7,303 nt of DNA from Bacteroidales bacterium (GCA_029938505.1 JAOZUV010000096.1:1-7303); one strand, 5' to 3'. Shown: positions 1-6,477, counted from the first letter of the stretch. Notes: generated by a model from the sequence alone, not told the origin. Numbers and translations are program-made.

Positions 1-1
1 G

Positions 2-301
2 CAAGCCGATTTAAACTATATCGGAAGCATTGCTATTGATGAAAATTTGATGGATGCTGCTAACTTAATCGAAAACGAAAGAGTCCATATTTACAATATT
101 AATAATGGTGAACGATTGGACACATACGTTATTAAAGGTGAAAGGGGATCAGGAATAATTTCATTAAATGGAGCTGCAGCTCGTAAAGCAGAGGTTGGCG
201 ATTTGGTGATTATTGTTTCTTATGCCTCCATGGATTTTGAGGAAGCAAAATCATTCAAGCCAAGCATTTTATTCCCAGACAGTAATAACCAATTAAAATA
301 G
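2..301 (+). CDS. panD: Aspartate 1-decarboxylase, 3' part (5' end outside window)
   Basis: PanD decarboxylates L-aspartate to beta-alanine, which is condensed with pantoate on the way to pantothenate and coenzyme A; it is a cytoplasmic pyruvoyl enzyme. The frame is open from base 2, so the first roughly 16 residues are missing and the TTG at 47 is not the start. The self-processing site is visible as Y-I-G-S (bases 17-28): the family cleaves between this Gly and Ser (Gly24-Ser25 in E. coli) and turns the Ser into the pyruvoyl cofactor. Other family signatures are [22 protein letters not shown] and [10 protein letters not shown]. The C-terminus ends shortly after the conserved core. The next gene starts 4 nt after the stop, which indicates co-transcription. 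I am confident because the similarity to E. coli PanD runs along the whole visible length. Confidence 0.96.
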   Translation, partial: QADLNYIGSIAIDENLMDAANLIENERVHIYNINNGERLDTYVIKGERGSGIISLNGAAARKAEVGDLVIIVSYASMDFEEAKSFKPSILFPDSNNQLK

Positions 302-305
302 TCGT

Positions 306-1334
306 TTGAAGAAGAGACTACTTTCGGTATTAAATTTTACGATTTTCTTTTTAATCGGCTTATTCTTATTATGGCTGGTATTTCGGAAAATTGATATTGA
401 AAAATTTGTAGAACAAATTTCTGAAGCCAACTATTGGTGGGTTTTACTTTCGTTTGTATTTGGCATAATCAGCCATTTTTCTCGTGCTCTTCGTTGGAAC
501 ATTTTAATTAACTCCTTAGGTTATAAAACAAAAGCAAAAACTACATTTTATGCTGTTATGGTTGGTTATTTAGCAAATATGGCCATCCCACGTTTGGGTG
601 AAGTTTCACGTTGCGGGATGTTACATAAAACAAATAAGATCCCCATGAACTCGCTTTTAGGATCAGTACTTGCGGAGAGGTTTTTTGATCTTATTATTTT
701 ACTTTCATTAATTTTTGTTGTTATTGTTTCACAAATGGAAGTAGTTGGTGGTTTTGTAAATAAATTAATTTTCGAACCTCTTCTTTCAGGAATGTCAAAT
801 AATTATATCGGATTTTTATATTTGATTGGAATTATTTTAGTTTTAATATTCATTTGTTGGTTTCTACATAAAAAATTAAAATCTCGATTACAAGAGATTG
901 AGTTTTATCAAAAAATTAGATCATTTATTTCTGGATTTTGGGCTGGAATGAGCACTATTATTAAACTCAAAAAGAGAAGTCTATTTTTCTTCTATACTTT
1001 TGTGATTTGGTTTATGTATCTCTTAATGACTTATGTGGTATTTTTCTCAATGGAGGCTACATCAAATCTTCAGATTATTGACGGCATAACAATTCTTGCA
1101 ATAGGAAGTTTAGGAATGGTTGCTCCTGTACCTGGCGGCATTGGTGCTTATCATTTTATTGTGAAAGCAATACTTTTCGAATTATATCATATCCCAAACG
1201 ACATTGCAGCCTCTTGGGCAACTCTTATTCATACCTCTCAAAGTTTGATGATTGTTATTGTTGGAGCCTTTTCGTATTTTATGATTATCAGTCTTAAAAA
1301 GAAAGTAGATCATGAACAAAATGGAACAGCTTAA
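306..1334 (+). CDS. Flippase-like polytopic membrane protein (lysylphosphatidylglycerol synthase TM-region family, UPF0104)
   Basis: This is a 342-residue inner-membrane protein of the YbhN/AglD/MprF-membrane-region family. Members are thought to move or help modify lipids or lipid-linked sugars, but the substrate here cannot be read from sequence. Hydrophobic segments lie near residues 8-26, 43-60, 126-144, 168-187, 226-248, 258-276 and 313-330. Two family motifs are present: N91-x-x-x-P95-R-x-G-E99-x-x-R102 and a glycine/proline-rich P274-V-P-G-G-I-G-A-Y-H. There is no C-terminal aminoacyltransferase domain, so it is not a full MprF. The start is TTG at 306: an in-frame TAA sits at 294 and no ATG lies close by. 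The 3' end overlaps rfaE2 by 23 nt, which suggests translational coupling. Placement between panD and an LPS gene fits an envelope role (inference). Confidence 0.85.
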   Translation: MKKRLLSVLNFTIFFLIGLFLLWLVFRKIDIEKFVEQISEANYWWVLLSFVFGIISHFSRALRWNILINSLGYKTKAKTTFYAVMVGYLANMAIPRLGEVSRCGMLHKTNKIPMNSLLGSVLAERFFDLIILLSLIFVVIVSQMEVVGGFVNKLIFEPLLSGMSNNYIGFLYLIGIILVLIFICWFLHKKLKSRLQEIEFYQKIRSFISGFWAGMSTIIKLKKRSLFFFYTFVIWFMYLLMTYVVFFSMEATSNLQIIDGITILAIGSLGMVAPVPGGIGAYHFIVKAILFELYHIPNDIAASWATLIHTSQSLMIVIVGAFSYFMIISLKKKVDHEQNGTA

Positions 1335-1806
1335 AAGCAAAATTTATTCTCCCGAAAAACTCAAAAGTCATTTGGCTATTTGGGCATTCCAAAACAAGAA
1401 AATTGTTTTTACCAATGGTTGTTTTGATATCTTGCATCTTGGTCATATCGACTATTTATCAAAAGCAAAGGATCTTGGCGACATCTTAATTATTGGCTTA
1501 AATACAGACAAATCTGTTCGAGATATTAAAGGCGAAACCCGACCAATTATCGATGAAATTTCGAGAGCTACTATTTTGGCTTCGCTCACTTTCGTGGATG
1601 CTATTATTTATTTTGGCGAAGAAACGCCTTACGACCTCATCAATTTTATTCAACCCGATATATTAGTTAAAGGCAGCGATTATAAAGCCGAAGATATTGT
1701 AGGTTATGATATCGTAAAAGCCAAAGGAGGAGAAGTTAAAACCTTAGACTTCCTTCCGGGATATTCTACTTCTCTTATCGAAAAACGCATTAAAGAGGCC
1801 GAATAA
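1312..1806 (+). CDS. rfaE2: D-glycero-beta-D-manno-heptose 1-phosphate adenylyltransferase
   Basis: This 164-residue cytoplasmic nucleotidyltransferase transfers AMP from ATP to heptose 1-phosphate, giving ADP-heptose for the LPS inner core. It corresponds to the C-terminal half of E. coli HldE and is the stand-alone form. Visible signatures: TNGCFDILHLGH at residues 34-45, whose H42-x-G-H45 is the catalytic HxGH motif of the cytidylyltransferase superfamily; KGETRP at 73-78; LVKGSDY at 118-124; and YSTSLIEK at 151-158, the position of the second nucleotide-binding motif. ATG 1312 lies inside the preceding gene (23-nt overlap); ATG 1321 is an alternative start that removes three residues. No kinase domain (HldE N-half) is encoded here, so heptose 7-phosphate kinase must be elsewhere. 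A broader cytidylyltransferase role is possible, but the HldE-type motifs make the call firm. Confidence 0.92.
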   Translation: MNKMEQLKSKIYSPEKLKSHLAIWAFQNKKIVFTNGCFDILHLGHIDYLSKAKDLGDILIIGLNTDKSVRDIKGETRPIIDEISRATILASLTFVDAIIYFGEETPYDLINFIQPDILVKGSDYKAEDIVGYDIVKAKGGEVKTLDFLPGYSTSLIEKRIKEAE

Positions 1807-1839
1807 TTTATTACCTTTATTCTTCTAAATTTTATTAAA

Positions 1840-3207
1840 ATGGCCAAGACCAAAACACTATTTTTCTGTCAAAATTGCGGAGCACAATCTGGTAAATGGA
1901 TAGGTAATTGTCCCTCCTGTGGTGAGTGGAATACGTATGTTGAGGAGGTCATTCAAAAAGAAGACAAAGCTTTACCAACTGTTTTAAAACAAAGCAAAGA
2001 AAATAACAAAGCGCATCTCATTAAAGAAATTGATATCAATTCGGATAAACGAGACACTACTTTCAATAAAGAATTGGACAGAGTATTGGGTGGTGGAATG
2101 GTGCCCGGTTCATTGGTGCTCATTGGAGGAGAACCCGGCATTGGGAAATCCACACTTATGCTTCAGGTGGCTTTGCAAATGAAACACAAAAAGGTGTTGT
2201 ATGTAAGCGGCGAAGAAAGTGCCCAGCAAATAAAAATGCGGGCTGAACGAATCAAGCTTTCGAGCGAATCCTTTTTCATCCTTACCGAAACCCTTACTCA
2301 AAATATTTTTAGACAAATTGAGACTATTGAGCCCGATGTTGTCATCATTGACTCTATACAAACCTTGCATACCGATTATATTGAATCCTCGGCTGGAAGC
2401 ATCTCACAAGTGCGCGAATGTGCCGCTGAAATGCAAAAATATTCGAAAGTTAGCCATGTGCCTGTATTCTTGATTGGACATATAACAAAAGATGGCGCTT
2501 TAGCTGGGCCAAAGATTTTGGAACATATGGTTGATACGGTTCTGCAATTCGAAGGCGATCGGAATTATGGTTATCGAATTTTGCGATCGATCAAAAACCG
2601 TTTTGGATCAACCTCCGAATTGGGCATTTACGAAATGCAAAGCACGGGTTTACGCCAAGTAGAAAACCCCTCTGAGATTTTAATTTCGCAACGCGATGAG
2701 GATGCGAGCGGAGTGGCTATTGCCTCAACCATGGAAGGCTTACGCCCGATCATGATTGAAATACAAGCATTGGTTAGCTCAGCTGCTTATGGCACTCCTC
2801 AACGCTCATCCACAGGCTTCGACTTACGTCGATTAAGTATGTTATTGGCCGTACTTGAAAAACGAAGTGGATTCAAACTAGGGGTGAAAGATGTATTTTT
2901 AAACATTGCTGGAGGTATTAAAGTGGATGATCCCGCCATTGATCTGGCAGTGATCAGTGCTATCCTTTCGTCGAGTGAAGATATTCCGATTGAACAAAAA
3001 GTTTGTTTTGCAGCTGAAGTGGGTTTGTCCGGAGAAATCCGCCCTGTTAACAAAGTTGAACAACGCATTCAAGAAGCTGAAAAATTGGGCTTCGAACAAA
3101 TATTTATTTCGAAATATAATTTAAAAGGAATCGATTTAAAGAGCCCCAAAATTACCATCACTCCAGTAAAAAAAATTGAGGACGTTTTTGAGCTATTGTT
3201 TGGATAA
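1840..3207 (+). CDS. radA: DNA repair protein RadA (RecA-like branch-migration ATPase)
   Basis: RadA is a hexameric DNA-dependent ATPase that drives branch migration and D-loop processing during recombinational repair alongside RecA. At 455 residues it has the full family length. Order of domains: a four-cysteine zinc finger (C10-x2-C13-x10-C24-x2-C27); a RecA-type ATPase core with Walker A GGEPGIGKST at 96-105 and Walker B VVIID at 167-171; the RadA-specific KNRFG motif at 252-256; and a C-terminal Lon-protease-like domain from about residue 275 to the end (GGIKVDDPAIDLAVISAI region), which in this family is structural rather than proteolytic. All key residues are present, so the protein should be active. 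It starts 33 nt after rfaE2 with no terminator between them and is followed by a strong hairpin terminator, making it the last gene of the operon. Confidence 0.97.
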   Translation: MAKTKTLFFCQNCGAQSGKWIGNCPSCGEWNTYVEEVIQKEDKALPTVLKQSKENNKAHLIKEIDINSDKRDTTFNKELDRVLGGGMVPGSLVLIGGEPGIGKSTLMLQVALQMKHKKVLYVSGEESAQQIKMRAERIKLSSESFFILTETLTQNIFRQIETIEPDVVIIDSIQTLHTDYIESSAGSISQVRECAAEMQKYSKVSHVPVFLIGHITKDGALAGPKILEHMVDTVLQFEGDRNYGYRILRSIKNRFGSTSELGIYEMQSTGLRQVENPSEILISQRDEDASGVAIASTMEGLRPIMIEIQALVSSAAYGTPQRSSTGFDLRRLSMLLAVLEKRSGFKLGVKDVFLNIAGGIKVDDPAIDLAVISAILSSSEDIPIEQKVCFAAEVGLSGEIRPVNKVEQRIQEAEKLGFEQIFISKYNLKGIDLKSPKITITPVKKIEDVFELLFG

Positions 3208-3216
3208 AAGATTATT

Positions 3217-3252
3217 AGGGATGGCTTCCTCTTGAGGAAGCCATCCCTTTTT
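3217..3252 (+). terminator. Rho-independent terminator of the panD-radA operon
   Basis: AGGGATGGCTTCCTC (3217-3231) is perfectly complementary to GAGGAAGCCATCCCT (3234-3248). This gives a 14-bp GC-rich stem with a CTTG loop, followed directly by a run of five T (3248-3252). It begins 9 nt after the radA stop codon. The stem is much stronger than the AT-rich surroundings. Confidence 0.95.
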
Positions 3253-3287
3253 CACAAATCTTTTTAAGATCCAATGTTGAAAATCAT

Positions 3288-3309
3288 ATGAGAAAGTTTT
3301 CTCATTTTT
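3288..3309 (+). terminator. Possible secondary terminator hairpin
   Basis: ATGAGAA (3288-3294) pairs with TTCTCAT (3299-3305) around an AGTT loop, followed by TTTT. It lies about 40 nt past the main terminator and may be a weak backup. The stem is AT-rich and short, so chance is a real alternative. Confidence 0.3.
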
Positions 3310-3434
3310 ATAAAAATTAATATTCAAAATCGTACACATAAATACAAAAAGCGCACACTTCGAACAGTTTCCGAACATCTATTTATAGTTTTATCTAACT
3401 ATTTTTCAGACTTTTAAAAAAGTTGGCATAATAC

Positions 3435-3782
3435 ATGAGATATGTATTGTCAGTGTTACTTAAAAATAGAATCATGGTAGTTGACTTAAAAGCAAACGAA
3501 TTGGTGACTAAAGCAGGAGATGTAGAATTTTTCGCACCTGAATCACAAGTAAAGGGTAAACTAATCCTAACTAATCAACGTATTTATTTTAAAACAAAAG
3601 ACGAAACTCTAAAAGATTATAATATGGAAATTTTACCAAAAGATATCAGAGAGCTATTATATTTTAAAACAAAAATGTTTTTCCAAAATGGCTTAAACCT
3701 GGTAAAACAAGATGGTCTTCAATTACGTTTTGTGGTAAAAAACCGTGACTCATGGAGTCAGATGATTAATAGAATGTATTAG
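3435..3782 (+). CDS. Small GRAM/PH-like domain protein, function unknown
   Basis: A protein of up to 115 residues with no signal peptide or membrane segment. Residues 41-53, GKLILTNQRIYFK, match the pattern seen in bacterial GRAM/PH-fold proteins (G-x-L-x-L-T-N-x-R-h-x-F), preceded by a short strand-rich N-terminus and followed by predicted strands and a short terminal helix (SWSQMINRM). GRAM domains in eukaryotes bind membranes or protein partners; the role of such small bacterial versions is not established, so no function is assigned. ATG 3435 gives the longest frame, but ATG 3474 (residue 14, MVVDLKANEL) would match where these domains usually begin and could be the real start. The gene stands alone, with a terminator upstream (after radA) and another downstream at 3837-3871, so it is probably monocistronic. 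Confidence 0.7.
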   Translation: MRYVLSVLLKNRIMVVDLKANELVTKAGDVEFFAPESQVKGKLILTNQRIYFKTKDETLKDYNMEILPKDIRELLYFKTKMFFQNGLNLVKQDGLQLRFVVKNRDSWSQMINRMY

Positions 3783-3836
3783 TGTAATCAGATACGTTTA
3801 GCGTATCTTCCATATATATTTGTTCATAATAAATCC

Positions 3837-3871
3837 AAAAGGGTTATCATTAAATTGATAGCCTTTTTTTT
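3837..3871 (+). terminator. Rho-independent terminator after the GRAM-like gene
   Basis: GGGTTATCA (3841-3849) pairs with TGATAGCC plus the following T (3856-3864), with two G:U pairs and a 6-nt loop (3850-3855). The stem is flanked by AAAA before and eight T after (3864-3871), so an A:U extension is possible. It lies about 55 nt past the stop codon. Confidence 0.85.
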
Positions 3872-3920
3872 GTACTCAGAGTGTATGCAAAGCAATACTT
3901 CAAGACAAACATTGAGCTAG

Positions 3921-4011
3921 TCGTTGAGCGTAGTCGAAACGTGCTTTTGATCGCTCAGTCACTTCGGCTACGCTCAGTGACCAAAAAGAAGGACGTTGAG
4001 CGAAGTCGAAC
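3921..4011. repeat. Cluster of three short Bacteroidota-type interspersed repeats
   Basis: Copy 1 at 3922-3940 reads CGTTGAGCGTAGTCGAAAC on the + strand. Copy 3 at 3994-4011 reads CGTTGAGCGAAGTCGAAC, also on the + strand. Between them is a related copy on the - strand at 3952-3982, whose complement reads GGTCACTGAGCGTAGCCGAAGT and onward; its ends GTCACT (3958-3963) and AGTGAC (3976-3981) form an inverted repeat. The common core is TGAGCGNAGNCGAA. Repeats of this type are scattered between genes in many Bacteroidota genomes and their function is unknown. A 60-codon frame across them is an artefact of the repeat. Confidence 0.8.
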
Positions 4012-4055
4012 TAAGTTGAAACGGAGCTTACCCAAAAGATTCGAGACCTTAGACT

Positions 4056-4108
4056 TTAGATAGTAGAAAATTGTGGTAAACATTATCTTTCTGGCGTCTA
4101 CTATCTAA
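4056..4108. repeat. 12-bp perfect inverted repeat with 29-bp spacer
   Basis: TTAGATAGTAGA (4056-4067) and TCTACTATCTAA (4097-4108) are exact reverse complements. The spacer holds no gene and there is no T-run after the second arm, so it is not a terminator. It could be the ends of a tiny mobile element remnant or part of the neighbouring repeat family. Confidence 0.6.
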
Positions 4109-4148
4109 CATCCAAATTCTTTCTTTAAAAAAGAAATCGGTTTACAAA

Positions 4149-4178
4149 TTTCAATCTCAAATAATTTTTGTAAATTTC
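4149..4178 (+). promoter_or_regulatory. Candidate Bacteroidota-type promoter upstream of the cassette region
   Basis: TAAATTTC (4171-4178) resembles the Bacteroidota -7 box TAnnTTTG, with C for the last G. TTTC (4149-4152) sits 18 nt upstream as a possible -33 box (consensus TTTG). If used, the transcript would start about 150-160 nt before the PIN-like gene and include the large palindrome as an RNA hairpin. The surroundings are AT-rich, so a chance match is likely enough to keep confidence low. Confidence 0.25.
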
Positions 4179-4265
4179 GTTTTGAAATTCAATTGAAGAG
4201 TTTGTTTTTTCTCCCCAAAACAAATAGCAAAAGTTGATTTTTTTGAAATATAAAGAACATCAAAA

Positions 4266-4324
4266 AGTATACAATGACATACGAATTCGTATGTTATTGT
4301 GCAATAAAAGTGCACATATATACT
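4266..4324. repeat. Large palindrome within a branched inverted-repeat structure at the array boundary
   Basis: Bases 4271-4300 form a 30-bp palindrome centred on GAATTC; the inner 18 bp (ACATACGAATTCGTATGT) is perfect and the rest has one G:T pair (4276/4295). A second small hairpin, TGTGCA/TGCACA (4298-4316), overlaps its end by three bases. Both are enclosed by AGTATA (4266-4271) and TATACT (4319-4324). The structure stops one base before the GTTAGGC heptamer. It may be an operator, an RNA leader hairpin, or the folded part of a recombination site. Confidence 0.6.
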
Positions 4325-4325
4325 A

Positions 4326-4332
4326 GTTAGGC
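4326..4332 (+). other. R'-type integron core heptamer (GTTAGGC) at the start of the first cassette
   Basis: GTTAGGC fits the integron R' consensus GTTRRRY exactly and lies 13 nt before the ATG of the PIN-like gene. The equivalent heptamer GTTAAGC of the intact attC site lies 14 nt before the next gene. No matching RYYYAAC box was found upstream, so this is either an attI-like or decayed attC right half, or a chance heptamer. Confidence 0.5.
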
Positions 4333-4345
4333 ATCATTAAAAATT

Positions 4346-5935
4346 ATGGAAGATTCAATTTTTAGAATATTAGATGGCGATGAAAAAAAATTGTTTGACC
4401 AAGGTCACGTAGTTTTTGATTCATCTGCATTATTAAGTTTCTATGGATATACAGATAAAATATCAGAGGAATATTTTAATAAGATATTCAAGGCTTTAGA
4501 GAATAGACTATGGTTACCTGCTCAAGTAATTTATGAATTTGAAAAGAATAGGAAAAAAGTAATAAATAAACCCAAAGGAGATTATCAAAATTTAATAAAT
4601 AGTAACAGCAGAAAAGAAGGTGGTTTCTTAGATTCAGTAAAAAATGCAATAAGTATAATTCGAAAGAATTTTGGAAATATTAATGGTCAAATTAATGCCT
4701 TGTCTGAAAAAACAATAAAAGACGACAAACATCCTCATATCAAACAGGATTCAATACATGATTTTAAACAAAACATGACTGATTTTGAATCTTCTATTGA
4801 TAAAATTGGTTTGGCTTTCGAGACTCTTTTATCAAACACAAAAGAACAGATTGGTTTCAAAATAAATGAGATTGAAGAGAATGCAGTTACTGATAATTTA
4901 CGAAAAAGATTAAATACTTATTTTTCTATTGGCAAACAATATTCGTACGAAGAAATGCTAACTATTATTCGTGAAGGAAAGTTTAGATACGAAAATGAGA
5001 TTCCTCCTGGTTATAAAGATGAGGAAGACAAAATTGGATTTCAAATGTATGGCGACCTTATTCTTTGGTTTCAAATAATAGATTATGCGAAGAAAAAAAA
5101 ATGTCCAATTATTTTTGTTACGAATGATGTGAAAGAAGATTGGTGGCATCAAGAAAATGACGAAAACATACCTAGACACGAGCTACTATATGAATTTAAG
5201 GATAAGACCAACCAAGCTATATGGTTTTATACAACAGACCAACTTATTTATAAATCAAATCAGTACTTGAAAACAGATATTTCTGAAACTGTAATTGAAG
5301 AAGTAAAAACAGCAAATGTTAACGCAAATGAATTAGAATGGTTAGAGTTGTTACAAGATGCTCTTGACAATAATGAGACTGTAAAAGCAAATCATCGATA
5401 TAAATATAAAGGCAGGTCATTAGGAACTTTCCTTGTGGGTGTTGCTCAGCGAAATAAGGATGGAAAAAAAATAGAATTAAGAGCAGAAATTGAAGAAATT
5501 GGATTTGATTTTGATCTAACAAGCCGTACTCCAGAGGCTTCAACAAAAAGATTCATTAAACGATTATCTACTGACGAATCACCAAATAAGATGAACTATC
5601 AGAATTGGTTTAATCAAACTATTGCACCTAAAAAGGATAGCTTGTCAGAGAGTACTATTGAAGAATTAAATCAGGTTTGGGAACTGAAATTCAATGAGCC
5701 TAGATATTGGGATATTCCTTCAAAAATTAAAGACAGAGTTGATGAATGGAAAGAATTTAGGTATGATTCTGAAATTAATCCAAGAGGAAAATGGTCTACT
5801 CATGATAAGGAAATGGGAGACATTTATTTCTGGGTTCTCAAACGCAAAAAAGATGCTGACTTTATGAGTCTTATAATTGACCAATTTAATGAAACAGAAA
5901 TTGAAGAACTTAGAAATGAGGGATTCCCTGTGTAA
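4346..5935 (+). CDS. PIN-like domain protein with C-terminal helicase-associated-like repeats; putative nuclease
   Basis: A 529-residue cytoplasmic protein. The N-terminal part (about 1-300) resembles the large PIN-like family (PF18476/DUF4935 type): VVFDSSALL with D25, PAQVIYEFEKNR with E64, MYGDLILWFQIIDYA with D237, and IIFVTNDVKEDWW with D261 and D265. Such acidic residues form the metal site of PIN ribonucleases. A helical insert rich in Lys/Glu (about 75-215) separates the second and third motifs, as in this family. Residues about 330-390 show a helicase-associated-domain pattern (W332, L359-G-T-F, G386-F387), and 466-527 show a weaker second copy (W468, ending in EGFPV). These may bind nucleic acid (inference). 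ATG 4346 lies 13 nt after GTTAGGC, and an attC site begins 9 nt after the stop. It is large for a cassette gene. A defence or toxin role is plausible but unproven. Confidence 0.75.
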   Translation: MEDSIFRILDGDEKKLFDQGHVVFDSSALLSFYGYTDKISEEYFNKIFKALENRLWLPAQVIYEFEKNRKKVINKPKGDYQNLINSNSRKEGGFLDSVKNAISIIRKNFGNINGQINALSEKTIKDDKHPHIKQDSIHDFKQNMTDFESSIDKIGLAFETLLSNTKEQIGFKINEIEENAVTDNLRKRLNTYFSIGKQYSYEEMLTIIREGKFRYENEIPPGYKDEEDKIGFQMYGDLILWFQIIDYAKKKKCPIIFVTNDVKEDWWHQENDENIPRHELLYEFKDKTNQAIWFYTTDQLIYKSNQYLKTDISETVIEEVKTANVNANELEWLELLQDALDNNETVKANHRYKYKGRSLGTFLVGVAQRNKDGKKIELRAEIEEIGFDFDLTSRTPEASTKRFIKRLSTDESPNKMNYQNWFNQTIAPKKDSLSESTIEELNQVWELKFNEPRYWDIPSKIKDRVDEWKEFRYDSEINPRGKWSTHDKEMGDIYFWVLKRKKDADFMSLIIDQFNETEIEELRNEGFPV

Positions 5936-5944
5936 ATAACGAAT

Positions 5945-6021
5945 GCCTAACAATGGCTCATAATGCATAGGCCTGCCGCAGGCGCAACACAGGCCAACGC
6001 ATCATAGCCGAACCGTTAAGC
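5945..6021 (+). other. attC-like recombination site, intact
   Basis: R'' GCCTAAC (5945-5951) and R' GTTAAGC (6015-6021) fit RYYYAAC and GTTRRRY. Inside, 5955-5975 pairs with 5990-6009 in 17 of 20 positions with a single bulged C at 5959 in the L'' box (GGCTcAT against ATAGCC), where attC sites carry an extrahelical base. The A/C mismatches at 5962/6003 and 5967/5998 and the C/A mismatch at 5947/6019 become T:G or G:T pairs on the bottom strand, so that strand folds better, as expected of the recombined strand. Unpaired spacers AAT and GAACC separate the R and L boxes. The internal GCCTG/CAGGC could form an alternative tip hairpin. Length 77 bp. Confidence 0.85.
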
Positions 6022-6035
6022 GCAATTAAGAAAAC

Positions 6036-6473
6036 ATGAATATATTAATATTATTAATCGGTATTTTCTCATCAACGGTGATAATGACTGGAAGTGAAGA
6101 AAACAATATTGAATTTGATAAAAAATTCGCTTCAAAGTATGCTATAATAGCACTTAAAGAATATTATTCAAATTCGCAACAGATAAAAAGTAATTTCAGA
6201 AGTGACTATAAAACAATGAATCCTATTATCACCTATCGAAAGCTTAAGGACTGTCAAGGAATTGAGAGAGACGTTGTATTAGTTACGTTTGAGAGGATAA
6301 AACGAAAAGGAAGTGCTTCAGTTTACATGAAATATCAAGATGGTTTTCTTGTATCAATATTAAACAGGTCTTTTAGTTCTGTTAATCCAAATTCGACAAT
6401 AGAACAATTTAAACAGTTAAAACAATATAAAAACTATGACATAGCTGAATTTCTGTTTGGATGTGGAGTTTAA
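6036..6473 (+). CDS. Putative exported protein of unknown function
   Basis: A 145-residue protein that I do not recognise. The first 18 or so residues (MNILILLIGIFSSTVIMT) are hydrophobic and look like a signal peptide or N-terminal anchor, although the usual positive charges after Met are missing. There is no lipobox cysteine. The rest is a mixed alpha/beta sequence rich in Lys, Asn, Ser and Tyr, with a segment of alternating hydrophobics around DVVLVTFERIKRKGSASVYM that suggests adjacent beta strands, and a Phe/Gly/Cys C-terminus (FLFGCGV). Two cysteines, C74 and C143, could form a disulfide if the protein is exported. The ATG is 14 nt after the R' box of the intact attC site and the next attC-like site begins 5 nt after the stop, so the gene fills its cassette. 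An ordinary cassette hypothetical protein is the safest reading. Confidence 0.7.
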   Translation: MNILILLIGIFSSTVIMTGSEENNIEFDKKFASKYAIIALKEYYSNSQQIKSNFRSDYKTMNPIITYRKLKDCQGIERDVVLVTFERIKRKGSASVYMKYQDGFLVSILNRSFSSVNPNSTIEQFKQLKQYKNYDIAEFLFGCGV

Positions 6474-6477
6474 AAAC

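Larger units (their letters stand above)
3783..4345. other. 563-bp non-coding stretch with repeats and hairpins
   Basis: No credible gene lies here. In order it holds a small hairpin GATACG/CGTATC (3791-3807), the terminator of the GRAM-like gene (3837-3871), a cluster of three short interspersed repeats (3921-4011), a 12-bp spaced inverted repeat (4056-4108), a possible promoter (4149-4178), a near-perfect 30-bp palindrome (4271-4300) and a GTTAGGC heptamer (4326-4332). It separates the housekeeping part of the window from the cassette-like part. Confidence 0.8.

Noticed and set aside
1953..3099. Several - strand frames of 66-89 codons opposite radA
   Set aside because: They are shadows of the radA coding frame, with no family motifs or start context.
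3193..3378. 61-codon - strand frame across the radA terminator
   Set aside because: It reads through a strong terminator hairpin and non-coding DNA and shows no protein-like features.
3400..3407. TATTTTTC as a -7 promoter box for the GRAM-like gene
   Set aside because: No TTTG-like -33 element at the right distance; too many similar matches in AT-rich DNA to support a call.
3921..4011. CRISPR array
   Set aside because: The repeats are in mixed orientation, irregularly spaced and only three in number, and no cas gene is nearby.
3881..4063. 60-codon frame on the + strand
   Set aside because: It is made largely of the interspersed repeats (repeated V-E-R-S-R), has no family resemblance, and starts right after a terminator in repeat-rich DNA.
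4141..4174. TTTACAAA...TTTGTAAA inverted repeat
   Set aside because: Only 8 bp with an 18-nt spacer in very AT-rich DNA; expected by chance.
4958..5968. - strand frames of 73-82 codons opposite the PIN-like gene
   Set aside because: Low-complexity Phe/Leu/Ile-rich shadows of an AT-rich coding strand.
5971..5983. Terminator hairpin GCCTG/CAGGC after the PIN-like gene
   Set aside because: No T-run follows, and the sequence is better explained as the tip of the attC stem.
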